DNA of 64,000 nucleotides. It comes from Bradyrhizobium sp. G127 (GTDB lineage: Bacteria > Pseudomonadota > Alphaproteobacteria > Rhizobiales > Xanthobacteraceae). Location: contig NZ_JAKFGN010000002.1 of assembly GCF_021502575.1 (NCBI RefSeq), forward strand, positions 744,001-808,000. The letters are read 5' to 3'. The notes below the pieces were generated by a model. It made no database searches. It had not been told where the DNA came from and saw nothing but the letters and a program-made list of their open reading frames with translations. The position numbers and the translations under genes were made by a program. Of the stretch, positions 27,125 to 37,965 are shown piece by piece; position 1 is the stretch's first letter; each line of letters opens with the position of its first letter.

Positions 27125-28540
27125 ATGGCAGTTGCCTTCGATGAAATGAATGGGCCCGGCGGTGATCTTCGCCCAGCCTATCAGGAACTCTCCCTCTGGC
27201 TGAAGGAGACCCCTCCGGACGCGCTGGAATACCGCCGGCAGGAGGCCGAACTGCTGTTTCGGCGGATCGGCATCACCTTCGCCGTCTATGGTGAGGCCGA
27301 ATCGACCGAGCGCCTGATCCCGTTCGACGTGATTCCGCGCATCCTGTCCGGCAAGGAATGGACGACGCTGGAGAAAGGACTGAAGCAGCGCGTCAAGGCG
27401 CTCAACATGTTCCTGAGCGACATTTATCACGGCCGCGACATCCTCCGCGCCAAGATCATCCCCGACGACCTGATTTTCCAGAACCCGGTCTTCCGGCCGG
27501 AAATGAACGGCCAGGACGTACCGCACGACGTCTATGTCCATATCGCCGGTATCGACATCGTCCGCGTCGACGCCGAGAACTTCTATGTGCTGGAGGACAA
27601 CGCGCGCACGCCGTCGGGCGTGTCCTACATGCTGGAAAACCGCGAGATCATGATGCGGCTGTTTCCGGACCTGTTCGCGCGGCATCGCGTGGCGCCGGTG
27701 GAGAATTATCCGGACGAACTGCTGGCCGCGCTGCGCTCGGTGGCGCCGCTGACCTCGAAGGCGGAGCCCACTGTGGCGCTGCTGACCCCCGGCATCTACA
27801 ACTCGGCCTATTACGAGCATTCGTTCCTCGCCGACAAGCTCGGCGTCGAACTGGTCGAGGGCCGCGACCTGATCGTCAAGAACGACGAAGTGTTCATGCG
27901 CACCACCGAGGGCCTGAAGCGCGTCGACGTCATCTATCGCCGCGTCGATGACGACTTCCTCGATCCCCTCACCTTCCGCCCGGACTCGGTGCTCGGCGTC
28001 CCCGGCCTGATGTCGGCCTACATGGCCGGCAACGTCACGCTGGCCAATGCGGTCGGCACCGGCATCGCCGACGACAAGGCGGTGTACAGCTACATGCCGG
28101 ACATCGTGAAATTCTATCTCGGCGAAGAGCCGATCCTGAAGAACGTGCCGACCTGGCGCTGCCGCGAGCCGAAGGATCTGGCCTACGTACTCGACAATCT
28201 GAAAGACCTCGTGGTCAAGGAGGTTCATGGCTCCGGCGGCTACGGCATGCTGATCGGCCCCGCCGCCACCAAGGAAGCCATCGAATCCTTCCGCGCCAAG
28301 CTGGTGAAGGAGCCGGAGGGCTTCATCGCCCAGCCCACGCTGGCGCTCTCGACCTGCCCGACCTGCACGGCGTCGGGGCTCGCGCCGCGCCATGTCGATC
28401 TGCGGCCGTTCGTGCTCACTGGCAAGGATCACGTCACCGTGGTGCCGGGCGGCCTGACCCGCGTCGCACTCAAGGAAGGCTCGCTCGTGGTCAATTCCAG
28501 CCAAGGCGGCGGCACCAAAGACACGTGGATTCTAGAATGA
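27125..28540 (+). CDS. Circularly permuted type 2 ATP-grasp protein
   Basis: A protein of 471 residues of the COG2308 family, a predicted peptide ligase. The permuted ATP-grasp core shows 'YVLEDNARTPSGVSYMLENRE', 'LVKEVHGSGGYGMLIG' and 'FVLTGKDHVTVVPGGLTRVA' near the C-terminus, a lysine/aspartate ATP-binding set. It is the first gene of the four-gene Anbu-associated group on this strand. ATP-grasp plus alpha-E proteins are thought to make short peptide tags or peptides; experimental proof is lacking. Confidence 0.88.
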   Translation: MAVAFDEMNGPGGDLRPAYQELSLWLKETPPDALEYRRQEAELLFRRIGITFAVYGEAESTERLIPFDVIPRILSGKEWTTLEKGLKQRVKALNMFLSDIYHGRDILRAKIIPDDLIFQNPVFRPEMNGQDVPHDVYVHIAGIDIVRVDAENFYVLEDNARTPSGVSYMLENREIMMRLFPDLFARHRVAPVENYPDELLAALRSVAPLTSKAEPTVALLTPGIYNSAYYEHSFLADKLGVELVEGRDLIVKNDEVFMRTTEGLKRVDVIYRRVDDDFLDPLTFRPDSVLGVPGLMSAYMAGNVTLANAVGTGIADDKAVYSYMPDIVKFYLGEEPILKNVPTWRCREPKDLAYVLDNLKDLVVKEVHGSGGYGMLIGPAATKEAIESFRAKLVKEPEGFIAQPTLALSTCPTCTASGLAPRHVDLRPFVLTGKDHVTVVPGGLTRVALKEGSLVVNSSQGGGTKDTWILE

Positions 28541-28586
28541 GCGGCGATTTTACCTTTCACATGCGCGAGTTCGCACGTCGCGCGCA

Positions 28587-28708
28587 CCTCTCCCTGCTCC
28601 CCTCCCCCTTGTGGGAAGGGGTCGGGGGTGGGGGTGTGATGCAAACAAGTCTCTCGTGTTGCCCCCCCTCCCCAACCCTCCCCCGCAAGGGGGGAGGGAG
28701 AAGAAACT
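28587..28708. repeat. G/C-rich inverted repeats, family D
   Basis: Located between the ATP-grasp and alpha-E genes. CTCCCCTCCCCCTTGTGGGAAGGGG and CCCTCCCCCGCAAGGGGGGAGGG form adjacent hairpins. It may modulate the mRNA between the two genes. Confidence 0.65.
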
Positions 28709-28714
28709 GACGCC

Positions 28715-29659
28715 ATGCTGTCGCGCACCGCAGAAAGTCTCTACTGGCTGGCCCGTTATGTGGAACGCGCGGAATATCTCGCGCGCACCATCGAGGCGAC
28801 CCTGCGCGCCACGGCGCTGCCCGACGCCTATGTTGGCAAGAGCAACGAGTGGGAATCGGCGCTGCTGACCGCCGGCATCGAGGACACGTTCTATCAGTTT
28901 CACGACGAGGCCAACGAGCGCACCGTCGTCGACTTCCTGTCGTTCTCGCCCGACAATCCCTCGTCGATCCGCAACTGCATCGAGAACGCGCGGCTGAATT
29001 CGCGCTCGGTGCGCACGGCGCTGACCAGCGAGATGTGGGACACCATCAACAGCGCATGGATCGAGTTGCACGCGTGCTGGCCGAAAGGCGCCAAGACCCG
29101 CGAGGATCTGACCAAGTTTCTCCGCTTCGTGCAGGAAACCTCGCTGCGCTTCGACGGCTCGGCCTACCGCACCATGCTGCGCAACGACGCCTACTGGTTC
29201 TCCCGCCTCGGCCTGCATCTGGAACGCGCCGACAACACCGCGCGCATTCTCGACGTGAAGTATCATGTGCTGCTGCCGGAAGAGGAGCATGTCGGCGGCC
29301 CGCTCGACTACTACCAGTGGACCTCCATCCTGCGGTCGGTCTCGGCGCTGACCGCCTATCACTGGGTCTATCGCGAGACGCTGAAACCGTGGCTGATCGC
29401 GGACCTCTTGATCCTCAACGAGTCGCTGCCGCGCTCGCTGGCGAGCTGCTACGGCAACCTGGTGCGCAACCTCGACCAGATCGGCGTCGCCTATGGCCGT
29501 CAGGGCGCGGCGCAGCGCCACGCCCGTGGCGTCCGCAACCGGCTCGAACACAGCAACATGGACGATTTATTCCAGCGCGGCATGCACGAATTCATCCAGG
29601 AATTCATTGCGGACAACGCGCGCTTAAGCGATACCATCTCGAAACAGTACCTGATCTGA
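28715..29659 (+). CDS. Alpha-E domain protein
   Basis: An all-helical protein of 314 residues (COG2307, alpha-E). Opening 'MLSRTAESLYWLARYVERAEYLARTIEATLR' and 'RADNTARILDVKYHVLLP' are the family's hallmark RAD/RAEN-like segments. It has no known enzyme activity; it always travels with the ATP-grasp and transglutaminase genes and is thought to work with the ATP-grasp ligase. It lies 174 bases after that gene. Confidence 0.88.
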   Translation: MLSRTAESLYWLARYVERAEYLARTIEATLRATALPDAYVGKSNEWESALLTAGIEDTFYQFHDEANERTVVDFLSFSPDNPSSIRNCIENARLNSRSVRTALTSEMWDTINSAWIELHACWPKGAKTREDLTKFLRFVQETSLRFDGSAYRTMLRNDAYWFSRLGLHLERADNTARILDVKYHVLLPEEEHVGGPLDYYQWTSILRSVSALTAYHWVYRETLKPWLIADLLILNESLPRSLASCYGNLVRNLDQIGVAYGRQGAAQRHARGVRNRLEHSNMDDLFQRGMHEFIQEFIADNARLSDTISKQYLI

Positions 29660-29685
29660 GTTGCCCTGAACGCAGGGCTGCATCC

Positions 29686-29785
29686 CGTCATTGCGAGGAG
29701 CACTTGCGACGAAGCAATCCAGTCTTTACTAGGCCGAGTTCTTCACTAGCCAAGACCGGATTGCTTCGCTTCGCCCGCAATGACG
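29686..29785. repeat. REP-like element, family A
   Basis: CGTCATTGCGAGGAGC on the left faces GCCCGCAATGACG on the right, with the inner arms GAAGCAATCC/GGATTGCTTC. It lies between the alpha-E and transglutaminase genes. Confidence 0.75.
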
Positions 29786-29828
29786 TTGGGTCATTGACGC
29801 CCTTCTCACGAACGCACGACCTCTTACC

Positions 29829-30647
29829 ATGCGCCTGAAGATCGCTCACACCACAACCTATCGTTATGAGCCGCCCGCCACCGGCGTGATCCAGATCCTG
29901 CGCATGACGCCGGGCAGCCATGACGGGCAGTACGTCGCCAACTGGCAGATCGACATCTCCACCGATTCCCGCCTCGACGTGCATGAGGACGCCTTCGGCA
30001 ACATCACCCACGTGCTGACCCACGGCCCGCTGACGGACCTGACCATCAATGTCGAAGGCCTGATCGAAACCCACGATACCGGCGGCGTGCTGCGTGGAAC
30101 CGACGAGCGGTTTCCGCCCAGCCTGTTCCTGCGAGCAACGCCGCTGACCGAGGCCAACGCCGCGATGGCGAAGTTCGCCAACGACCTGCGCATCGAAGCC
30201 GGCGGCGACACGCTGGGCTTTCTTCACGCGCTGCTGCTCCAGATCAACGATCACATGACGTTCGACACCGACCCGACGAGCAGCGGCACCTCGGCTGCGG
30301 AAGCTTTCGCGCTCAAGCGCGGCGTCTGTCAGGATTATGCGCACATCTTTATCGCCTGCGCGCGCAACGCCGGCGTTCCCGCGCGCTATGTCTCCGGACA
30401 TCTGCTGCGCTCAGACGGCATGGTCGCGCAGGATGCCGGCCACGCCTGGGCTGAAGCCCATGTCGAGAAGCTCGGCTGGGTCGGCTTCGACGCCACCAAC
30501 GCGATCTGCACCACCGACGCCCATGTGAGGGTCGCGGTCGGGCTCGACTATTTGAGCGCCGCGCCGGTTCGCGGCACGCGCTATGGCGGCGGCAAGGAAA
30601 TCCTCGAAGTCGCCGTTCGGGTCGATCAGGCGGGCCGGCAGAGCTAG
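29829..30647 (+). CDS. Transglutaminase-like protease (Anbu-associated)
   Basis: A protein of 272 residues with an N-terminal beta-rich region and a transglutaminase core. The catalytic Cys is in 'GVCQDYAHIFIACARNAGVPARYVSGHL', His in 'GHAWAEAHVEKLGWVGFDATN' and Asp in 'FDATN'. Bacterial members act as peptidases or amidases. It sits between the alpha-E and Anbu genes and is expected to process or ligate the peptide product of the group. Confidence 0.88.
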   Translation: MRLKIAHTTTYRYEPPATGVIQILRMTPGSHDGQYVANWQIDISTDSRLDVHEDAFGNITHVLTHGPLTDLTINVEGLIETHDTGGVLRGTDERFPPSLFLRATPLTEANAAMAKFANDLRIEAGGDTLGFLHALLLQINDHMTFDTDPTSSGTSAAEAFALKRGVCQDYAHIFIACARNAGVPARYVSGHLLRSDGMVAQDAGHAWAEAHVEKLGWVGFDATNAICTTDAHVRVAVGLDYLSAAPVRGTRYGGGKEILEVAVRVDQAGRQS

Positions 30648-30667
30648 AGCTAACCTGACCGCTTCAC

Positions 30668-30836
30668 CGCGCCTCTCTTCACCTCTCCTTGCCAGCGGGG
30701 AGAGGTCGGAAACCGAGCATTGCGAGGTTTCCGGGTGAGGGGCAATCGCCACAAGCCCGGCACTAACAACCTTATGAGCCTGATAAAGCCCCTCACCCCG
30801 CCCCTCTCCCCGCGAGAGCAGGGAGAGGGAGAAGCG
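30668..30836. repeat. Inverted-repeat cluster, family D
   Basis: CCTCTCCTTGCCAGCGGGGAGAGG forms one hairpin. Around it, AACCGAGCATTGCGAGGTTTCC forms another, and CCTCTCCCCGCGAGAGCAGGGAGAGG a third. It lies between the transglutaminase and Anbu genes. Confidence 0.65.
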
Positions 30837-30889
30837 GTTGCCCCATCCCCCTGCGCCGCGTAGAAATGCGCCGTCTGGAGAGAGTTGGA

Positions 30890-31636
30890 ATGACCTATTG
30901 CTGCGGAATTCTGGTGAAGGACGGCCTCGTGATGATGGCCGACACGCGCACCAATGCGGGTCTCGACAACATCTCGACCTTCCGCAAGCTGCATGTGTTC
31001 AACCGGCCGGGCGAGCGCATCATGGCGATCGCCACCGCCGGCAATCTCGCCCTCACCCAGTCGGTGATTTCGACGCTCAACGAGGGACTCGAGAATCCCG
31101 AGACCGGCGAACTCGAAACGCTGATGAACGCGCCGACCATGTTCCAGGCGGCGCAGCGGATCGGACGCGCCATCCGTAACGTCCACGCGCTCGAAGATAG
31201 CGCGCTGCGCGCCGAGGACATCAATTTCGATATTTCGTTCCTGTTCGGCGGCCAGATCAAGGGCGCGCGGATGCGGCTGTTCATGGTCTACACCGCGGGC
31301 AACTTCATCGAATGCACCACCGACACGCCCTATCTGCAGATCGGCGAACACAAATATGGCAAGCCGGTGCTCGACCGCGCGATCTCCTATGACGTCGATC
31401 TCTACGACGCGCTCAAGGTCGGACTGGTGTCGATGGACTCGACGATGCGGTCGAACCTCGGCGTCGGCATGCCGATCGATATTCTGCTGGTGCGTCCCGA
31501 TGTCTGCGACGCCGACCTGAACTACCGCATCGAAGCAGGCGAACCTTACTTCCACGATCTGCGCTCGCGGTGGTCGGCCGCGCTGCGCGCCGCGCATCAG
31601 AGCATTCCGCGCCCCCCCTACGGCAACAAGACCTGA
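30890..31636 (+). CDS. Anbu, ancestral proteasome-like peptidase
   Basis: A protein of 248 residues related to the 20S proteasome beta subunit and HslV. 'MTYCCGILVKDGLVMMADTRTNAG' starts with Met-Thr; after Met removal Thr is the N-terminal nucleophile. Asp18 and the lysine in 'STFRKLHVF' complete the Thr-Asp-Lys set. 'GDLVMAIATAGNLALTQSV'-type segments follow. It forms ring- or helix-shaped assemblies in studied species. The ATG at 30890 is needed to place Thr at position 2. Confidence 0.9.
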   Translation: MTYCCGILVKDGLVMMADTRTNAGLDNISTFRKLHVFNRPGERIMAIATAGNLALTQSVISTLNEGLENPETGELETLMNAPTMFQAAQRIGRAIRNVHALEDSALRAEDINFDISFLFGGQIKGARMRLFMVYTAGNFIECTTDTPYLQIGEHKYGKPVLDRAISYDVDLYDALKVGLVSMDSTMRSNLGVGMPIDILLVRPDVCDADLNYRIEAGEPYFHDLRSRWSAALRAAHQSIPRPPYGNKT

Positions 31637-31706
31637 CCCGCCTGACTGATCGAAGACAAGCCGCGACCAATCAACCAGCGGCATCAACATAAAAAGGGAG
31701 AACACA

Positions 31707-32450
31707 ATGAAAGTCGCAATCGTCACCGGTGCGGGATCTGGAATCGGGCGCGCTTGTTCGTTGGCGCTGATGAAGGCCGGTTTCTCGCTGGTGCTGGCCG
31801 GGCGTCGCAAGGACGCGCTCGAAGAAACTGCAAAGGCCGGCAAGGATCTCGGCAAGAGCCTCGTGGTGCCGAGCGACATGACCGATCCGGCGTCGATCGC
31901 GGCGCTGTTCGCCAAGACCATTGAAGTATTCGGCCGCCTTGATGTGCTGTTCAACAATGCCGGCGTCGGCACGCCGCCGGTGCCGCTCGAAGATCTGAGC
32001 CTTGAGCAGTGGCAGACCACGGTGAACACCAATCTCACCGCGCCGTTCCTCTGCACCCAGCACGCGTTCCGCATCATGAAGAACCAGACGCCGCAGGGCG
32101 GACGCATCATCAACAACGGGTCGATCTCGGCTTATGCGCCGCGCCCGTTCTCCTCACCCTACACCGCGACCAAGCACGGCATCAGCGGCCTCACCCGCGC
32201 CACCGCGCTCGATGGCCGCGCCTACAACATCGCCTGCGGCCAGATTGACGTCGGCAATGCCGCGACGGAAATGACCGAGCGCATGGCTGGCGGTGTGCTT
32301 CAGCCGCGCGGTGACAAGATGGTCGAGCCGCGGATGGATGTGCAGAACGTCGCCGATGCCATCGTCTTCATGGCGACGCGCTCGCTGGACGCCAACGCGC
32401 TGTTCCTCAACATCATGGCGACCCAGATGCCGTTCGTCGGGCGGGGGTGA
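31707..32450 (+). CDS. SDR family oxidoreductase
   Basis: A classical short-chain dehydrogenase of 247 residues. '[20 protein letters not shown]' binds NAD(P)H, 'NNAGVG' is the structural motif and 'YTATKHG' supplies the catalytic Tyr and Lys, with the Ser of '[10 protein letters not shown]'. A strong AAAGGGAGA ribosome site precedes the ATG. It follows the Anbu gene by 70 bases and could share its transcript; the substrate is unknown. Confidence 0.88.
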   Translation: MKVAIVTGAGSGIGRACSLALMKAGFSLVLAGRRKDALEETAKAGKDLGKSLVVPSDMTDPASIAALFAKTIEVFGRLDVLFNNAGVGTPPVPLEDLSLEQWQTTVNTNLTAPFLCTQHAFRIMKNQTPQGGRIINNGSISAYAPRPFSSPYTATKHGISGLTRATALDGRAYNIACGQIDVGNAATEMTERMAGGVLQPRGDKMVEPRMDVQNVADAIVFMATRSLDANALFLNIMATQMPFVGRG

Positions 32451-32456
32451 CGGCTC

Positions 32457-34394
32457 TTACTCAGTTTGCCGCAGCAAGGGAAGCTGAGCTGCCCGTGCTA
32501 TGTAGCCTGCGATAAGAACAGAGCCCTTCGCCGTAAGGTGAGCGTGGTCCCAAGACAATGGCTCGCCGCTCGCCAGCGCGGCGGGACACTTGTGCTCGAT
32601 ACAAGCTGCATCGAGTACCGAGACATAGGTTATGCCGTCTTGAACCGGAATTGCCGATTTCATCGTCATGTCCAGTTCAAAAATATCCGGCACAACCAGA
32701 TCTTGAAGGGGAAGCGGGTCAATTTTTCTGATCTCCGCCCGCAAGAGCATGGATGGCAACCTGCCCTTAAACTGGATCGATGGACCCACGATTACCGCCG
32801 CTATGCCCATGTTTTTAAGACTCTGAAGCGTCCGATTGATCTCGTCGATCGTTACGTAGTCACGCCTGCGCGAGTATCCTAACCAATCAGCAGAAATGAT
32901 GACGATATCCGGCTTCGTTTCCTCGAGAAAGGCTGCCGCTCGATGCGTAAAGCGCCGGCAAAATTCATTGAACCCTCGCAGCACTGTTAGCGCAGGAAAG
33001 CAGCCTGCTGCGGTCAACTGAAGAATATTTACTCGCGTGGGATCGATGTGTGATTGGAGCCCACCCATGTAGTGAGCGGCAAGGCTGTCGCCCCAAAGAA
33101 GAACATTCTTCTTCCCAACAACCATAGACAGGCATGCCTTATCGTCGAACAAAGGCCAGTACTCAACGAAACATACCCCGGCACGATAGGATGAATCATA
33201 ACGATCCTTGCTGTAAGCCTCGAGCTGACGCGCACGGCCGTCCATGTCGGACGTGCGGGCGCTCGTCATGCCGAGCGCGGCAGTCGCCAGCAGGACCGCC
33301 GTGCTGCATCCGGCCATCGCGAACGCCGAGCGCCGTGACGGAATGAGCGAGCCGCGCCGCAGCGGCTGCTCGACAAAGCGGTAGGACGCCCAGGACAGTG
33401 CGACGGCAAGCGCGAACAGGACGGCTTTCTCGAACGCATCCGGCGCGAGATCCGGTTTTGAGAATTTCGCGTAGATGAAAAGCGGCCAGTGCCACAGATA
33501 GAGCGAATAGGAAATCTTACCGAAAAATCCGGCGATTTTCAGCGGCGACCAGAGGGCGCGGACAGTTGCGCCGCCTTCCAGACCGCTCCAGATGAAGAGA
33601 GCGGCACCCGCGCAAGGCAGCAGCGCCGCCGCTCCGGGAAACACCGTGCCGTCGCGGTAAGCGATGGCGGGAACGAGAACCATCGCCAGCCCGATCCCAC
33701 CTGCGATCCGCCGCAGATGGATGTTGCGAACAACCGGAAAGCCCTTCACGGCGACAAGGCTTCCAGTCAGAAATTCCCACGCACGCGGCGGACTCATGAA
33801 GAACGCGGTGGCAATGCGCCCGCTCGTCATCAGCCAGTAACTAAAGACGAAGGACGCCAGCGCCGCAGCGCCGAGTCCGGCGAACACTATCCAGTTGCGG
33901 TGCGACGCCCGCCCCTGCCACCGCAGCAGCGCCCAGACCAGCAGCGGCAGCACCAGATAGAACTGCTCTTCCACCGATAGCGACCATGTATGAAGCAGTG
34001 GCTTTTCGTCGGCGGCCTGCGCGAAGTAATTGGTCTGCCACCAGAAGAAGATGTTCGATGTGAAGGTGACCACCGCCGCGATCGAGCGGAAGAACTCGTG
34101 GCGCTCCGACGGCAGAAGCAGCCAGAACGACGGCAGCACGGTCAGCACGAGCATCACGTAGAGCGCGGGCAGCAGCCGCCGTACCCGGCGCTCGTAAAAC
34201 CGGGCGAAGGAAAAGTCCCCCGCCATCATTTCGGACTGGATGATCTGGGTGATCAGAAATCCGGAGATCACGAAGAAGATATCGACGCCGACATAACCGC
34301 CGCGAAACGGCGGGATGTCCCAATGAAACGCCAATACCGACAGCACCGCAACGGCGCGCAGCCAGTCAATATCTTCTCGGTAAACATGCGCCAT
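32457..34394 (-). CDS. Acyltransferase 3 family protein with C-terminal SGNH domain (OafA/YrhL-like)
   Basis: A protein of 645 residues. The N-terminal part (about 1-370) has ten or more membrane helices and the acyltransferase-3 motif 'YREDIDWLRAVAVLSVLAFHW' with 'RRVRRLLPALYVML'. The C-terminal periplasmic SGNH domain has 'LLWGDSLAAHYMGG' (Ser), 'IIISADWLGY' and 'SWDHAHLT' (Asp-His). Such enzymes O-acetylate lipopolysaccharide, peptidoglycan or exopolysaccharide. It has a modest G+C drop in its 3' third (about 32.5-33.2 kb). Confidence 0.88.
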   Translation of the reverse strand: MAHVYREDIDWLRAVAVLSVLAFHWDIPPFRGGYVGVDIFFVISGFLITQIIQSEMMAGDFSFARFYERRVRRLLPALYVMLVLTVLPSFWLLLPSERHEFFRSIAAVVTFTSNIFFWWQTNYFAQAADEKPLLHTWSLSVEEQFYLVLPLLVWALLRWQGRASHRNWIVFAGLGAAALASFVFSYWLMTSGRIATAFFMSPPRAWEFLTGSLVAVKGFPVVRNIHLRRIAGGIGLAMVLVPAIAYRDGTVFPGAAALLPCAGAALFIWSGLEGGATVRALWSPLKIAGFFGKISYSLYLWHWPLFIYAKFSKPDLAPDAFEKAVLFALAVALSWASYRFVEQPLRRGSLIPSRRSAFAMAGCSTAVLLATAALGMTSARTSDMDGRARQLEAYSKDRYDSSYRAGVCFVEYWPLFDDKACLSMVVGKKNVLLWGDSLAAHYMGGLQSHIDPTRVNILQLTAAGCFPALTVLRGFNEFCRRFTHRAAAFLEETKPDIVIISADWLGYSRRRDYVTIDEINRTLQSLKNMGIAAVIVGPSIQFKGRLPSMLLRAEIRKIDPLPLQDLVVPDIFELDMTMKSAIPVQDGITYVSVLDAACIEHKCPAALASGEPLSWDHAHLTAKGSVLIAGYIARAAQLPLLRQTE

Positions 34395-34480
34395 GAATGA
34401 AAACGTCGGAAATCATCAATATCCGACGTTTATGCGGTGCTTTCCATGCGAAGTAAACCGGACAGCCGGCCGGCTCGATC

Positions 34481-34795
34481 TCAATGCAGCCGGAACACCC
34501 CGTCGATCGCTTTCAGCTCGGCGGGCTTCACCAGCTTCGAATGCGCGACGGTGACGGCGACCAGCGGCCCTTCCAGCTTGGCCTGCCAGAAGGCGAGAAA
34601 GTCCTTCAGCGCCGGAAAGTTCGGAAACAGATCGTAGTTCTGCCAGACGTAGGATTGCAGCAGCCAGTGGTGATCGGGCCGGCGATACAGGATTTCGGCC
34701 GTCGTCAGGCCGTAACCGGCGAGCTGCTTCTTGAAGTCCTCGGAGACAGCGCCGTCACGGACAGCGACCTGCGGGACCGTAGCTTTCGAAACCAT
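34481..34795 (-). CDS. usg: Usg family protein
   Basis: A protein of 104 residues of the Rhizobiales Usg family ('YGLTTAEILYRRPDHHWLLQSYVWQNYDLFPNFPALKDFLAFWQ'-type core), named for a position upstream of the trp genes in some species. It is soluble and of unknown function. CGGAGG lies directly upstream of the ATG. Confidence 0.85.
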   Translation of the reverse strand: MVSKATVPQVAVRDGAVSEDFKKQLAGYGLTTAEILYRRPDHHWLLQSYVWQNYDLFPNFPALKDFLAFWQAKLEGPLVAVTVAHSKLVKPAELKAIDGVFRLH

Positions 34796-35196
34796 CAGAA
34801 CCTCCGTAGAGCGTTTTCCGGCGAGGCGGCCTTACGACTCGTCGTCGAAAACGCGACCAGAAAAATGGCGGAGGCGATCGGCAAACAGTGGCTAACCGGT
34901 TTTTGTCGAACGCGCTCGCACCCGCTTTCAGGAGCATTTTCTGGCGGCGAACCGGACATCCACTTCGCCGGAAAAGGCTCAGTTGAGCGCGCGAGCCGCG
35001 ACCGAATCCACTTCGCGACTGAACGCGCTTAAGGAAAAGTCTCACGCAATACGAAGGTTCATCACAAGCCTAAATGTTAAATAAAGTGTTGCCTATCAAG
35101 GCAGTAGCAGCATGACTCCGGGACTGCTGACAATGCGTGGCTGACAAGGCCGGGCGCGCATGCGAGCCTCACGCCTCGTCAACACGGAGCGGGGCC
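34796..35196. other. Intergenic region with inverted GCGTTTTC-type repeats
   Basis: About 400 bases between divergent genes. It contains repeats of the types AGCGTTTTC and CGAAAACGCG around 34810-34855, and the wider sequence resembles dispersed intergenic DNA of this bacterial group. Frames through it have no ribosome site or family. The A+T-rich part near 35070-35095 ('AAATGTTAAATAAAGTG') may hold the promoter of the following gene. Confidence 0.45.
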
Positions 35197-35706
35197 ATGA
35201 GCCGTTTCACGGGCGAACTCACCATCACGCAGCTCGATGTGGACTACCGCACATGGCGGCTCGAGCAGCCGCTGGTCTACGAGGTCGGCGACGAGAATTC
35301 CGGCCACCTGATCGAGGTGCACAAGCTATTCGAGACCGACGGCGCGTCGATCCCCCGCCTGTTCTGGTCGATCCTTCCCACATGGGGCCGCTACAGCCGC
35401 GCCGCTGTGATTCACGACTATCTTTATAATGAGCTGCGCGAAGGCACCCAGCCGCACCCCGAAGCACCGACCCGGCAGCGCGCCGACGCGATCTTTCTCG
35501 AAGCCATGGCCGTGTGCGGCGTCGGTCTGCTGACCCGCTGGGCCATGTGGGCCGCAGTGCGGCTGTTCGGGTTCCTGGCGTTGCAGGCGGCCCGCGCCAT
35601 GGCCTGGAAAACCGAAAAGCCGATGCCCAAGGAAGTCGCGCCGAGGCCCGAACTGGACATCGTCCGCAAGCGGCGGGCGGAGAAGCCTTCCCCTCCGCCG
35701 CGTTAA
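35197..35706 (+). CDS. DUF1353 family protein
   Basis: A protein of 169 residues of a phage- and bacterium-shared family of unknown function. The family pattern is visible: 'DGASIPRLFWSILPTWGRYSRAAVIHDYLYN', 'RQRADAIFLEAMAVCGVG', with the histidine and aspartate of 'VIHDYLY' possibly metal-binding. A hydrophobic stretch near residues 110-135 is followed by a basic, Pro-rich tail. The ATG at 35197 is chosen because the family similarity begins there. Confidence 0.82.
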   Translation: MSRFTGELTITQLDVDYRTWRLEQPLVYEVGDENSGHLIEVHKLFETDGASIPRLFWSILPTWGRYSRAAVIHDYLYNELREGTQPHPEAPTRQRADAIFLEAMAVCGVGLLTRWAMWAAVRLFGFLALQAARAMAWKTEKPMPKEVAPRPELDIVRKRRAEKPSPPPR

Positions 35707-35713
35707 CGATCCG

Positions 35714-35751
35714 GCAAAATTTGGCAGCCGGGCCGCCCGACTGCCAAAATT
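35714..35751. terminator. Hairpin after the DUF1353 gene (possible terminator)
   Basis: GCAAAATTTGGCAG faces CTGCCAAAATTTC over a G/C-rich loop, giving a stem of about eleven bases with one mismatch. It begins 8 bases after the stop codon. The right arm, CGACTGCCAAAATT, is repeated exactly at 35827-35840 inside the CIRCE-like region. Confidence 0.55.
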
Positions 35752-35809
35752 TCTGCTACAGACCCTTGCCCGGCACCCGCCGCGGGCCTATGTCCGGTGC
35801 AGTCTGGGG

Positions 35810-35836
35810 GTAGCACTCGCTAACCTCGACTGCCAA
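35810..35836. promoter_or_regulatory. CIRCE-like operator upstream of groESL
   Basis: GTAGCACTC, nine bases, then GACTGCCAA. Compared with the CIRCE consensus TTAGCACTC-N9-GAGTGCTAA, the left arm has one mismatch and the right arm two. It is 43 bases upstream of groES. CIRCE is bound by the repressor HrcA, so the operon is probably heat-inducible. Confidence 0.75.
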
Positions 35837-35878
35837 AATTCGAAAACGCAAGCATCATCAAAGTTTTAGGAGGACTGC

Positions 35879-36193
35879 ATGAAATTCCGTCCGCTTCACG
35901 ACCGCGTCGTGGTCAAGCGCATCGACGCCGAAGAGAAGACTGCTGGCGGCATCATCATTCCGGACAGCGCCAAAGAGAAGCCCTCGCAGGGCGAGATTCT
36001 TTCGGTTGGCCCGGGCGGCCGTGACGAAGCCGGCAAGCTGATCCCGATCGACCTCAAGGTCGGCGACATCGTCCTGTTCGGCAAGTGGTCCGGCACCGAG
36101 GTCAAGATCGATGGCCAGGAAGTCCTGATCATGAAGGAAAGCGACATCATGGGTGTCATCACCGACACCAACGCGAAGAAGAAGGCCGCTTAA
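35879..36193 (+). CDS. groES: GroES co-chaperonin
   Basis: The 10-kDa chaperonin of 104 residues that caps GroEL. '[35 protein letters not shown]' includes the mobile loop, and '[34 protein letters not shown]' the C-terminal barrel. TAGGAGGA lies just upstream of the ATG. It is followed by groEL after 56 bases. Confidence 0.97.
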   Translation: MKFRPLHDRVVVKRIDAEEKTAGGIIIPDSAKEKPSQGEILSVGPGGRDEAGKLIPIDLKVGDIVLFGKWSGTEVKIDGQEVLIMKESDIMGVITDTNAKKKAA

Positions 36194-36231
36194 GAGCGCC
36201 CTCTCTCCCACCCAAAATTCAATCTTCCTGA

Positions 36232-37893
<1,662 letters not shown>

Positions 37894-37924
37894 GTCCAGC
37901 CCCCCAGGCGAGTAGTCAAATACG

Positions 37925-37954
37925 AAGGGCGCGGTGCAAACCGCGCCCTTTTTG
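37925..37954 (+). terminator. Intrinsic terminator of groESL
   Basis: AAGGGCGCGG and CCGCGCCCTT form a perfect 10-bp stem with a six-base loop, followed by TTTTTGTT. It lies 31 bases after the groEL stop. Confidence 0.85.
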
Positions 37955-37965
37955 TTGGCGCCACT

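Noticed and set aside
27071-28504. A 477-residue minus-strand frame opposite the ATP-grasp gene
   Set aside because: Shadow of a G+C-rich gene; the product is low-complexity and His/Asp/Val-rich, as expected from third-position bias.
34755-35045. A 96-residue minus-strand frame upstream of usg
   Set aside because: The sequence looks like repeated intergenic DNA, and usg has its own strong ribosome site.
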